A DNA stretch of 64,000 bases from an uncultured Blautia sp. GTDB taxonomy: Bacteria > Bacillota > Clostridia > Lachnospirales > Lachnospiraceae. The notes under the pieces were generated by a model that ran no database searches, was not told where the DNA came from, and worked only from the letters and a program-made list of their open reading frames with translations. Every line of letters starts with the position of its first letter. The first letter of the stretch is position 1. The DNA is taken from contig UQHF01000006.1 of assembly GCA_900540785.1 (NCBI GenBank), positions 58,811 through 122,810 of the forward strand. The letters are read 5' to 3'. Positions 49,933 to 57,890 of this stretch are shown piece by piece. The translations under genes and the position numbers were made by a program.

Positions 49933-50988
49933 TTGCGATTTATTCATCTTGCAGATGTACATCTTGGGGCCGTTCCCGATAAGGGATGTCCCTGGAGCAG
50001 TCAGCGGGAGGAGGAAATCTGGGAAACATTCCGCCGGGTTATTGCGGGTATCCGCGAGAATCCGGTGGATTTCTTGTTTATAGCAGGAGATCTGTTTCAC
50101 AGAAGGCCTCTTCTGCGGGAATTAAAGGAAGTAAATTATCTGTTTTCTACCATTCCGGGCACACGCGTCTATATGATTGCGGGAAATCACGATTACCTGG
50201 GCGGCGATTCTCCGGCAGAAGAGTTTGAGTGGGCGGAAAACGTAATCTTTTTTAAGGAAGAACGCCTTGTCTGTGTGAAAGACAGAAAACTTGATGTATA
50301 TGTGTATGGTTTAAGCTACTGCCGCAGGGAGATTACCCAGCCTCTTCTCGAAAATGCACAGCCGGGAGAGGGAGACGGGCTTCACATTCTTCTTGCCCAC
50401 GGCGGGGACGAGAGCCATCTTCCTATGAATATAAGCCTCTTATCGGCAGTGGGATTTGACTATATTGCTCTTGGGCATATTCATAAGCCTGCAATCCTGA
50501 TACGTGACACAGCAGCGTACAGCGGCTCTCTTGAGCCTGTTGACAGGAACGAACTGGGAGCGCACGGATATATAGAGGGGCACATCGAAAACGGAAGGCT
50601 TCGCACACGGTTTGTTCCGTTTGCTTCAAGGGCATATGAACAGATTCTTCTTACGCTTCACGAAGATACGACACAGCTTTCCCTTGAGGAAATGTTGAAA
50701 GCGGAAATTTACAGAAGAGGCGGACTTAACATTTATCGTGTGATTTTGAGAGGTTTCCGGGCGCCTGAGCTTCTTCTCCTTCCGGAAAAATTAAAAACAA
50801 TGGGAAATATTATTGAAGTGCAGGACGAGTCAAAACCGGCATACGATCTGGAAGACCTTCTCTGCCGGTATAACGGAACCCTCATCGGAGATTATATTCA
50901 GTATTTTATGGAGAAAAAGAACAGGAGCGCCGTAGAGGAAAAAGCGCTCTATTACGGGCTTCAGGCACTTCTTGAAACAGGCAGATAA
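49933..50988 (+). CDS. SbcD/YhaO-like metallophosphoesterase (DNA repair exonuclease)
   Basis: This 351-residue protein is a calcineurin-fold phosphoesterase with all metal motifs: IHLADVHLG, FIAGDLFHRR, IAGNHDYLGGD, LLAHGGDE and ALGHIHKP. It resembles the nuclease subunit of Mre11/SbcD and YhaO complexes, which act on DNA ends with an SMC-like ATPase. The start is a TTG at 49933, 8 bases after GGAGG; the ATG at 49918 overlaps that ribosome site and is not used. The partner ATPase is the next gene. Confidence 0.9.
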   Translation: MRFIHLADVHLGAVPDKGCPWSSQREEEIWETFRRVIAGIRENPVDFLFIAGDLFHRRPLLRELKEVNYLFSTIPGTRVYMIAGNHDYLGGDSPAEEFEWAENVIFFKEERLVCVKDRKLDVYVYGLSYCRREITQPLLENAQPGEGDGLHILLAHGGDESHLPMNISLLSAVGFDYIALGHIHKPAILIRDTAAYSGSLEPVDRNELGAHGYIEGHIENGRLRTRFVPFASRAYEQILLTLHEDTTQLSLEEMLKAEIYRRGGLNIYRVILRGFRAPELLLLPEKLKTMGNIIEVQDESKPAYDLEDLLCRYNGTLIGDYIQYFMEKKNRSAVEEKALYYGLQALLETGR

Positions 50989-51026
50989 TCTGAAAATAAG
51001 GGGAAATAAGGGATAGAAGAACATTT

Positions 51027-52559
51027 ATGATTATTAAACGTCTGACAATAAAAAATTTCGGAAAAATCCATGACAGGACGCTGGAGCTTTCTCCCGGCAT
51101 TAATGTGCTGTACGGGGAAAATGAAAGCGGAAAAACAACGATTCATACTTTTATAAAGAGTATGTTTTACGGCATTGTAAGACAGAGAGGAAAGGCTGCG
51201 AGAAACGATGTTTACACCACGTATGAGCCCTGGGAAAATCCGGGAGAATACGGAGGGATCCTGTGGTTTGAATGTGGAGGCAAAAACTATCGTCTCACAA
51301 GGAATTTCTGTAAAAATTCTCCTTTCCACGAACTTCTCTGTGAGAGCAGCGGAGCGCTTGTAAATGCAGAGAAAGGCGCGATGGAGGCTGTTCTCGGAGG
51401 AGTGAGTGAAGCGGTTTATGACAATACTGTTTCTGTGGGACAGCTAAAAAGCGTCACGGGGCAGGATCTTGTGAGAGAGCTTCAGAACTACATGGCAAGC
51501 TACCAGGGAACGGGAGACAGCTCTATTGACCTGGGAAGAGCCGCGCAGATGCTTAAAATGTCAAGAAAAGGTTTTCTGACTCAGGCAGATAAAAGAAAGC
51601 GGGATATTCTGAAGGAAAAAGAAAAAGTAGCGGCAAATATGGAATATCTCCGCCAGGAATTAAATGAGCTGGAGGAGCAGCTTGATTCTGTTGCTGCAAA
51701 AGAGCGGAATCTCCATGTGGGAGAGGAAAACGGAGGCGAGCTTCTTGATCAGAGAATCCAAAAGGCGAGCCAGAAACGGATATATGCCTGGATCCTTATG
51801 GCAGTTTTTCCGGTTCTGGGGGCTTTGGGAGCGGTATTTGCGCCGAACGGCATTGTGCTTTCCATTTCTCTTGCAGCAGGAGTTCTTCTGGGGCTTGGGT
51901 GTCTTGGAAAAAGCCTTACTCTTGGAAGGGAGCTGAATAAAAGGATCCGTATGAAAGAACGGTGGCTTTCCAGACAGGAAAAGCTTCAATGGAACAGAGA
52001 TGGAATTGAAGCTTCCAGTAAAGAGAAAGAGATGGCGTACTGCAATCTTGAGGAGGAGTACAGAGAATGCGACGCCCAGCTTTACCTTCCGGCAGCAGAA
52101 GATGTGGAAATACAGGCTCTTAACATGGCGCTGGAAACGATCGAGCTGCTTTCCGGAAGTATCAATCATCAGGTGGGAGGAAGACTGAGAGAGAGAACCT
52201 CGCAGATATTAAGCGAAATTACAGGTGGGAAATATACAGAAGTTCTTATGGACGAAAACTTTAAGATGTCTGTAGATACAGGAGAGCGCGTCGTGGCTCT
52301 GGAACGGCTGAGCCGGGGAACTCTGGAGCAGATTTACTTTGCCCTTCGAATGGCGGCGGGAGAGCTTCTCTGCGGGCAGGAATCCTTTCCTGTAATCCTT
52401 GATGATGTATTTGGAATGTATGATGAGGAACGTCTCTGTGCAGTCCTGAAATGGCTTCACAAAGAACAGAAGCAGATTATTATAAGCACGTGTCATAAAC
52501 GGGAGATGGAACTTCTGGAGCGCGAAGGAATTCCCTATCAGAAGCTTCTGCTTTCCTGA
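51027..52559 (+). CDS. Short YhaN/SbcC-like ATPase with internal membrane hairpin
   Basis: This 510-residue ATPase has an N-terminal half of an SMC/Rad50 head (INVLYGENESGKTTIHTFI, Walker A) and a C-terminal half (RLSRGTLEQIYFALRMAAGE signature, VILDDVFGMYDEER Walker B), joined by a short coiled coil interrupted by two hydrophobic helices (about residues 250-290). YhaN of Bacillus is nearly twice as long, so the arm is strongly reduced. Together with the preceding nuclease it should form an end-processing complex, here tethered to the membrane. The start ATG lacks a strong ribosome site (AGGGATAGAAGAAC). Confidence 0.85.
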   Translation: MIIKRLTIKNFGKIHDRTLELSPGINVLYGENESGKTTIHTFIKSMFYGIVRQRGKAARNDVYTTYEPWENPGEYGGILWFECGGKNYRLTRNFCKNSPFHELLCESSGALVNAEKGAMEAVLGGVSEAVYDNTVSVGQLKSVTGQDLVRELQNYMASYQGTGDSSIDLGRAAQMLKMSRKGFLTQADKRKRDILKEKEKVAANMEYLRQELNELEEQLDSVAAKERNLHVGEENGGELLDQRIQKASQKRIYAWILMAVFPVLGALGAVFAPNGIVLSISLAAGVLLGLGCLGKSLTLGRELNKRIRMKERWLSRQEKLQWNRDGIEASSKEKEMAYCNLEEEYRECDAQLYLPAAEDVEIQALNMALETIELLSGSINHQVGGRLRERTSQILSEITGGKYTEVLMDENFKMSVDTGERVVALERLSRGTLEQIYFALRMAAGELLCGQESFPVILDDVFGMYDEERLCAVLKWLHKEQKQIIISTCHKREMELLEREGIPYQKLLLS

Positions 52560-52580
52560 AAAGAAAAATGTGGAAGAAAA

Positions 52581-52619
52581 TATAAAATACCCGCGGTTCT
52601 GCTCCGCGGGTATTTTATA
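52581..52619. terminator. Bidirectional terminator
   Basis: TATAAAATACCCGCGG (52581-52596) pairs with its exact complement at 52604-52619, loop TTCTGCT, between convergent genes. Confidence 0.95.
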
Positions 52620-52633
52620 TTGATGAAGAAGTT

Positions 52634-53815
52634 TTATTTGTACTGCTCCATATAAGTATTGACACATTTCTTGATTCTGTCTACCGGATTCAGAAGGTGG
52701 CTGACAGACATATCGTGATTTAAAGTATCAATGATGAGAGCGATGTATTTGCTCATATCACAGGTGATATAGTAGTCTTTTTCCAGAAGCTCAGGAGACT
52801 GATAGACAAGATTTGTTGTAAGCATTTTATCAAATACTCCGTTTTTGTGAGCTTCGTCAAATTTTGCAAGTCCGTCTGTGAAAAGACCGAAGGTGGAGCA
52901 GATGTAAATACGTCCGGCTCCTCTTTCTTTCAGAAGAGAGGCGATTTTGAGGACGGTATTTCCGGAGGAAATCATATCGTCTACAAGGATCACATCTTTT
53001 CCTTTTAAGCTGGAACCAAGAAATTCATACGCTGCGATCGGGTGACGTCCGTTTACAAATGTGGAATAATCGAGACGTTTGTAGTACATACCCATGTCTA
53101 CGCCGAGGATATTTGCAAGGTAGATCGCGCGGCTCATGCTTCCCTCGTCCGGGCTTATAATTGCAAAATGTTCGTTGTCAATACGAAGTCCTTCTTCATT
53201 TCGAAGGAGAGCCTTAATAAACTGATAGGACGGCTGAACAGTTTCAAAGCCGTGAAGCGGTGTCGCATTCTGAATGCGGGCATCGTGTGCATCGAAGGTG
53301 ATGATGTTTTCCACACCCATATCGATCAGTTCGTGAAGTGCATTTGCGCAGTCAAGAGATTCACGTCCCACACGTTTGCTCTGGCGTCCTTCATAAAGAT
53401 AAGGCATAATTACGTTTACTCTTCGTGCTTTGCCGCCGATGGCTGCAATGACACGTTTTAAATCCTGAAAATGGTCGTCCGGAGACATAAGGTTTGTAAA
53501 TCTTCCCATAGAATATGACATGCTGTAGTTACACACATCAAGGAGAACGTAAATATCATCTCCGCGGACAGATTCGGAAATGACACATTTCCCTTCTCCG
53601 GAACCAAATCGTGGATTCTGCACGTTGATCTGGAAGGAATCTCTCTGATAGCCTTCGAATGCGAAGGAGTCCATCTGCGGGTAGTTGCGTTCTTTACGCC
53701 ACTGAACAAGCCAGTTGTCCACCTTATTCCCCAAATCTCTGCTGCTTTCCAGTGAAACCAGTCCAAGTCTTCCTACCGGAAGGGTAGTCAGCTCTTTTGT
53801 AGTTGCCTGTGCCAT
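52634..53815 (-). CDS. prs: Ribose-phosphate pyrophosphokinase (long form)
   Basis: This 393-residue enzyme makes PRPP from ribose 5-phosphate and ATP for nucleotide, His and Trp synthesis. It has the PRPP-binding loop VILVDDMISSGNT, the flexible loop region YLYEGRQSKRVGRESLDC and ENIITFDAHDARI. The protein is about 75 residues longer than the standard 315-residue Prs, with extra sequence at the N-terminus, a form seen in Clostridia. It ends three bases from the DnaC-like gene in an apparent operon. Confidence 0.92.
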   Translation of the reverse strand: MAQATTKELTTLPVGRLGLVSLESSRDLGNKVDNWLVQWRKERNYPQMDSFAFEGYQRDSFQINVQNPRFGSGEGKCVISESVRGDDIYVLLDVCNYSMSYSMGRFTNLMSPDDHFQDLKRVIAAIGGKARRVNVIMPYLYEGRQSKRVGRESLDCANALHELIDMGVENIITFDAHDARIQNATPLHGFETVQPSYQFIKALLRNEEGLRIDNEHFAIISPDEGSMSRAIYLANILGVDMGMYYKRLDYSTFVNGRHPIAAYEFLGSSLKGKDVILVDDMISSGNTVLKIASLLKERGAGRIYICSTFGLFTDGLAKFDEAHKNGVFDKMLTTNLVYQSPELLEKDYYITCDMSKYIALIIDTLNHDMSVSHLLNPVDRIKKCVNTYMEQYK

Positions 53816-53818
53816 GTT

Positions 53819-54805
53819 TTATTTTCCTCCTAAAAAAATTTTCTGTATACGGATGTCTTTTCCGATTAGCTTTACCATCTGGTAATTGCTTGCAATTCGG
53901 GAAAACGTTCTCTCGGAGTAAGTTTCCGAAAAGTTTTCCAGTTTCAGGTTTGTAGAAATTATCGTTGATTTTCTGCGCATGATCCGTTCATTAATACATA
54001 AAAACAACTGGGACGATACAAAACTGTTTGTAAGTTCGGTTCCCAGGTCGTCAATGATCAGAAGATCGCAGTCATAAATCAGTTCGTCCTCTGTGCTTTT
54101 GTCCTTTTTGGAAAAGATATTTCCTGCAAGAAGATCAAAAAGATCAAAAGCAGAAAAGTAAAGAACACAGTGGGCGGATTTCAGAAGCTCATGTGCGATG
54201 CAGTGGGAGAGAAAAGTTTTTCCGACTCCCGTATCTCCGTATAAAAAGAGATTTTCAAAATTTTTGTCGAAGTTCCGCACAAAGCCCTGAGCCATATCGT
54301 ATGCTCTGCGGGCTGTTTCTCTGGCAGTTAGACCAGTCGCTTCATTCTTTATTGTATCAGAATAATAGTCAAAAGAAAAGTGCTCAAAGTTTTCTTTTTT
54401 TAAAATTTCAGACAGATTGGACTGGGTATACAGTAATTCAATTTCTGCCTTCTTAAAACAGGAGCATTTTTGGCTTCCTACATAGCCGGTATCCTGGCAG
54501 AGAGGACAGGTGTAGGGAAGTTCCAGATAGTTGGGAGCATATCCGTTATCTGTGAGAATGGCGCGTCTTTCCAGTGCAAGGGCTGCGATGGAGGTACGAA
54601 GATCTTCTGTTCCTGTTTCATTTCCGGAAAGAAGGGAGCGTACTTTTTCTGCGCTTAAAGAGGCAACCTCCTGGTCGATCTCCCTGAGCCGGGGAAATCT
54701 GCCGTAGGCTTCTTTCTGATGTTCTTCGAGGATCCGGCGATTTTCATTCTGCCGCCTGCTGTATTCTCTCATAATGGTATCATATTGATAATTCTGTAAA
54801 GGCAC
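53819..54805 (-). CDS. DnaC/DnaI-like helicase-loading ATPase
   Basis: This 328-residue AAA+ ATPase loads the replicative helicase. It has an N-terminal zinc-finger-like Cys set (CPLCQDTGYVGSQKCSC), Walker A LYGDTGVGKTFLSHCIA, Walker B LLIIDDLGTE and the arginine finger region RIMRRKSTIISTNL. It is closer to clostridial DnaC than to Bacillus DnaI. The start is GTG at 54805, preceded by AAAGGAGGAGTTAC on the minus strand. It follows the DnaD-like gene by 26 bases, so both belong to one replication-loading operon. Confidence 0.9.
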   Translation of the reverse strand: MPLQNYQYDTIMREYSRRQNENRRILEEHQKEAYGRFPRLREIDQEVASLSAEKVRSLLSGNETGTEDLRTSIAALALERRAILTDNGYAPNYLELPYTCPLCQDTGYVGSQKCSCFKKAEIELLYTQSNLSEILKKENFEHFSFDYYSDTIKNEATGLTARETARRAYDMAQGFVRNFDKNFENLFLYGDTGVGKTFLSHCIAHELLKSAHCVLYFSAFDLFDLLAGNIFSKKDKSTEDELIYDCDLLIIDDLGTELTNSFVSSQLFLCINERIMRRKSTIISTNLKLENFSETYSERTFSRIASNYQMVKLIGKDIRIQKIFLGGK

Positions 54806-54831
54806 GTAACTCCTCCTTTTTGCGATTACGG

Positions 54832-55857
54832 TTATTGATTAAGAAGACGTTTTTCATATTCGTCAAAATCGTAATCTCTCTGGTGAAAGTTATTAAAACG
54901 GTTCTGGTTTTTTGGCTGTGCTGCCGGCTGTTTTTGCGCCGATTTTGCAAGCTTGCGTTTTTTATGTTCTGCATCGAGAAGCCGGACATCGGAAAGTGTG
55001 TGTACATTTTTGGATTTCCAGCCCTCCAGGATCTTATCTGCATACTGGAAGCTTGGTTGCCCTGTCTGGATCACTGTGCGGCTGCATGCCTCCAGGATTA
55101 AATCTGTGTCAAAGCCGTAATCTTTCATCCAGGTATCCATATAGGAAATTTCTGTATCAACCGGATTGCGGTTATTGATTCCCATAGCCTTTAAAATCGT
55201 GTAATATTCTTTGCGGAAACGGGAGGAAGCCTCCTTTGCCATCTCCACAGTGGTAATTCCCTCCTGTGACCAGGCACATGCAACCGTTTCAATATAGCGC
55301 ATACTTTTGTGGTTGCGGCTTACGCAGTATTCAATGAGATACTCAATAAGTTCAGGGGACATTTTCATTTCGTCATAAAAATAGAGAACTTTCTGCATTT
55401 CAGAAGGGCTCAGGGTCTTGCCGAGATACTGCTCCGTAATGTAAAGAAGCTGCACGATCGCTTCATTCTGTTTCAGTTCCCGCACGCGGTCAGGCGTAAG
55501 TCTCGGGGTGTTTCGGGAAACAGGAGTGGAAGCAGGCTGCTCTTGTTCTTCCTGTTCTGCCTTGGGAGGTATCAGGGAAATTCCTGAAAGTTTTCCGGCA
55601 GATGTATAATGAAAAACCATAAGTTTTTCTTTTTCCCAATATTTCAGGGCGCGGGCAATATCCCTTTCTGTACAGAGAAGGGTATCCGCCATTTTTGCCA
55701 GGTCAAGAGAGGCACGGCTTTCTCTTAAAAGACGCAGAAGATAGATATAAACTTTTACAAACTCTCCGTTTGCACGGGGCATATACTGGTCAATAAAAAT
55801 ATTGGAAAGTATGGTAATTCCTTCCTGAGAGGAATTTTCTAAAATAATTTCGCTCAT
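54832..55857 (-). CDS. DnaD-domain replication initiation protein
   Basis: This 341-residue protein has an N-terminal winged-helix dimerisation part (about 1-90; EYVKVYIYLLRLLRE-like stretch FVKVYIYLLRLLRESRAS) and the DnaD domain (about 150-220, with YLGKTLSPSEMQKVLYFYDE and ELIEYLIEYC) followed by a second conserved helix region. Such proteins bridge DnaA-bound origin DNA and the helicase loader. The C-terminus is basic (HKKRKLAKSAQK). GGAAGGGAAAA precedes the ATG. Directly upstream lies a DnaA-box cluster, so DnaA may regulate this operon. Confidence 0.9.
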   Translation of the reverse strand: MSEIILENSSQEGITILSNIFIDQYMPRANGEFVKVYIYLLRLLRESRASLDLAKMADTLLCTERDIARALKYWEKEKLMVFHYTSAGKLSGISLIPPKAEQEEQEQPASTPVSRNTPRLTPDRVRELKQNEAIVQLLYITEQYLGKTLSPSEMQKVLYFYDEMKMSPELIEYLIEYCVSRNHKSMRYIETVACAWSQEGITTVEMAKEASSRFRKEYYTILKAMGINNRNPVDTEISYMDTWMKDYGFDTDLILEACSRTVIQTGQPSFQYADKILEGWKSKNVHTLSDVRLLDAEHKKRKLAKSAQKQPAAQPKNQNRFNNFHQRDYDFDEYEKRLLNQ

Positions 55858-55903
55858 GAATTTTCCCTTCCTGTGGACAGTTACAATATAGTTGTTCCAT
55901 AGG

Positions 55904-55909
55904 ATTATA
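55904..55909 (-). promoter_or_regulatory. -10 box of the dnaD-dnaC-prs operon
   Basis: TATAAT on the minus strand, about 47 bases before the DnaD-like ATG. The -35 is poor (TCTCTT). Confidence 0.5.
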
Positions 55910-56019
55910 GCACAAGATATTTTAAAAGAGAATAGGCATTTTTCCCCATAAAAAGCAAATATGTGGGGAAAAAAGGTGGAAAAACCAGGAAAAATGTTGA
56001 AGAGTCTTCTATTTACATC

Positions 56020-56214
56020 TGTGGAAAATGTGGATAATGTGGATAAGTATCTGGATAACTTATTATGGGAAACTGCTGTAACCGTTGGAATTGTAGAGAA
56101 AACGTGGGAATTGTCGAAATTGTATGTTGAATTATGTCAAGTCACTTATGCACAAAAAAATCCACATGCCATACACAGGGAAAATGTGTATAAACATGTG
56201 GATAATGTGGATAA
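56020..56214. promoter_or_regulatory. Cluster of DnaA boxes
   Basis: Exact TGTGGATAA boxes are at 56029, 56038, 56197 and 56206. One-mismatch boxes are at 56020 (TGTGGAAAA), 56050 (TCTGGATAA) and 56185 (TGTGTATAA), and a reverse-strand box TTATGCACA is at 56146. Three boxes are contiguous at 56020-56046 and two at 56197-56214. The cluster lies in the gap between murC and the DnaD-like gene; 55858-56215 holds no supported gene. Confidence 0.85.
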
Positions 56215-56215
56215 C

Positions 56216-57595
56216 TTATTTTCCAAGAAGATGTTCGCCGATATTTACAACATCTCCTGCTCCCATTGTAATAAGAAGGTCGCCTCTGGAGCAGTTCTCC
56301 AGAAGGAAGTTTTCAATTTCATCAAAGGTTGGGAAGTATTCACATGGTGTGCCAAGTTCCTGAATACATTTCTGCAGGTCTTCTGAAGAAATTCCCAGGG
56401 TGTCAGTTTCTCTTGCCGCATAAATGTCGGCAAGGACAACGTGGTCGGCAAGGGTAAGCGCTTTTGCAAATTCAGGAAGCAGAGCCTTTGTACGTGTATA
56501 TGTGTGCGGCTGGAATACACACCAGATTTTCTGATGTGGATAATTGCCGGCAGCGTGGAGAGTTGCTTCAATTTCTGTGGGGTGATGTGCATAATCGTCA
56601 ATAACTGTCACACCTGCAACTTCTCCCTTATACTGGAAGCGGCGGTCTGTTCCTGTAAAGCTTCCGAGCCCTTTGATAATCACCTCTTCGGTAAGACCCA
56701 GGAGATGACCAAGAGCAATGGATGCAAGAGCGTTTGATACATTGTGCATACCCGGAACTCTCAAATAATAGCTTCCTGTTTTTCTGCCGTTTTTATAAAC
56801 GGTAAAGGAAGCGTGACCGTATTTATCAAACGTAATATCTTTTGCCTGATAATCGGCTTCCTGTTCCAGACCGTAAGTTACCACCCGGCAGGGAAGCTCC
56901 TTTGTGATTTCCTGATAATCCGGTATGTCCGCGTTGATAATCAGAGTTCCGTCAGAGGGAAGAAGATCTGCAAAACGGCGGAAGGAGTTTCGAATGTCAG
57001 CAAGATCCTTGAAGAAATCAAGGTGGTCTGCATCAATATTCAGAATGATGCTGATTTTTGGGAAAAAGCTTAAAAAGCTGTTTGTGTATTCGCAGGCTTC
57101 TGTGACAAATGTCTCAGATTCACCCACGCGGATATTTCCGCCGATCGCAGGAAGGATTCCGCCTACACTGATAGTAGGATCGCACTTTCCTTCCAGGAGA
57201 ATATGGGAGACCATAGAGGTTGTAGTTGTTTTTCCGTGTGTTCCGGAAATAGCAATAGGAGTCTCATAATTTCTCATGATCTGTCCAAGAAGCTGGGCAC
57301 GTGTAAGCATAGGAAGTTTTTTTTCTTTTGCTCTTGCAAATTCCGGGTTGTCCGGGTGAATTGCGGCAGTATACACAATAGCTTCTGTAGTGTCCATAAT
57401 ATTGGATGCTCTCTGACCGTAGAAAATTTTTGCTCCCTTTGCCTCCAGGGATTTTGTGAGGGGGCTTTCTTTTGCATCTGAGCCGGATACGGTAAAGCCT
57501 TCTCCCATCAGAATCTCGGCAAGACCGCTCATGCTGATTCCGCCGATTCCGATAAAGTGAATGTGAAGAGGTTTCTGAAAGTCTATCTGATACAT
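56216..57595 (-). CDS. murC: UDP-N-acetylmuramate--L-alanine ligase
   Basis: This 459-residue cytoplasmic ligase adds L-Ala to UDP-MurNAc. It has IHFIGIGGISMSGLAEIL at the N-terminus, the ATP-binding AISGTHGKTTTTSMVSHIL, NIDADHLDFF, and C-terminal IDDYAHHPTEIEATL and FQPHTYTRTKALL. AAGGAGATTTTTATT precedes the ATG on the minus strand. Its last codon is two bases away from a DnaA box. It is not within the usual dcw cluster. Confidence 0.96.
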   Translation of the reverse strand: MYQIDFQKPLHIHFIGIGGISMSGLAEILMGEGFTVSGSDAKESPLTKSLEAKGAKIFYGQRASNIMDTTEAIVYTAAIHPDNPEFARAKEKKLPMLTRAQLLGQIMRNYETPIAISGTHGKTTTTSMVSHILLEGKCDPTISVGGILPAIGGNIRVGESETFVTEACEYTNSFLSFFPKISIILNIDADHLDFFKDLADIRNSFRRFADLLPSDGTLIINADIPDYQEITKELPCRVVTYGLEQEADYQAKDITFDKYGHASFTVYKNGRKTGSYYLRVPGMHNVSNALASIALGHLLGLTEEVIIKGLGSFTGTDRRFQYKGEVAGVTVIDDYAHHPTEIEATLHAAGNYPHQKIWCVFQPHTYTRTKALLPEFAKALTLADHVVLADIYAARETDTLGISSEDLQKCIQELGTPCEYFPTFDEIENFLLENCSRGDLLITMGAGDVVNIGEHLLGK

Positions 57596-57633
57596 AATAA
57601 AAATCTCCTTATAGAATAATTGAGGTTAACATG

Positions 57634-57639
57634 ATTATA
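57634..57639 (-). promoter_or_regulatory. -10 box of murC
   Basis: TATAAT on the minus strand 39 bases before the murC ATG, with TTCCCA at 17 bases as a weak -35. Confidence 0.45.
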
Positions 57640-57653
57640 ACCCTAAATATATT

Positions 57654-57815
57654 AAATGGGAAGAACTTCTTTTGTCTAAAAAAGGCAGAAAAAGACATAA
57701 AAATGGGAAGAGCTCTATGGAAAAGTGTAGGAAATAGACAAATAACCTCGAAATAGGTATGAATTTCGTCGAAAAAGATAGTAAATAGCAATAAAAAAAA
57801 TAAAATTTGGGCAAA
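57654..57815. repeat. Weak A-rich repeat with about 50-bp period
   Basis: AAATGGGAAGA occurs at 57654 and 57701; AAATAGG at 57751 and AAATTTGGG at 57803 continue a spacing of 47-52 bases. The units are A-rich and poorly conserved. The rest of 57596-57890 holds promoters for murC and glgC. Confidence 0.4.
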
Positions 57816-57831
57816 ATAATTGTAAAAAATG

Positions 57832-57860
57832 TTCACTATTAATAGGGAATGTGGTATAAT
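57832..57860 (+). promoter_or_regulatory. Promoter of glgC-glgD
   Basis: TTCACT (57832-57837), 17 bases, then TATAAT (57855-57860) with an extended TGG before it. Confidence 0.8.
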
Positions 57861-57890
57861 AGTAAAATCATAACAACAAGAGGTGATTGC

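Noticed and set aside
55858..56215. Main chromosome origin oriC
   Set aside because: DnaA boxes are dense, but dnaA, dnaN, rpmH and recF are not here and no clear AT-rich unwinding 13-mers are seen. A secondary DnaA cluster is the more careful reading.
55961..56386. A 141-codon plus-strand frame across the DnaA boxes
   Set aside because: It has no ribosome site, its sequence is dominated by the repeated TGTGGATAA 9-mers, and it runs into murC on the other strand.
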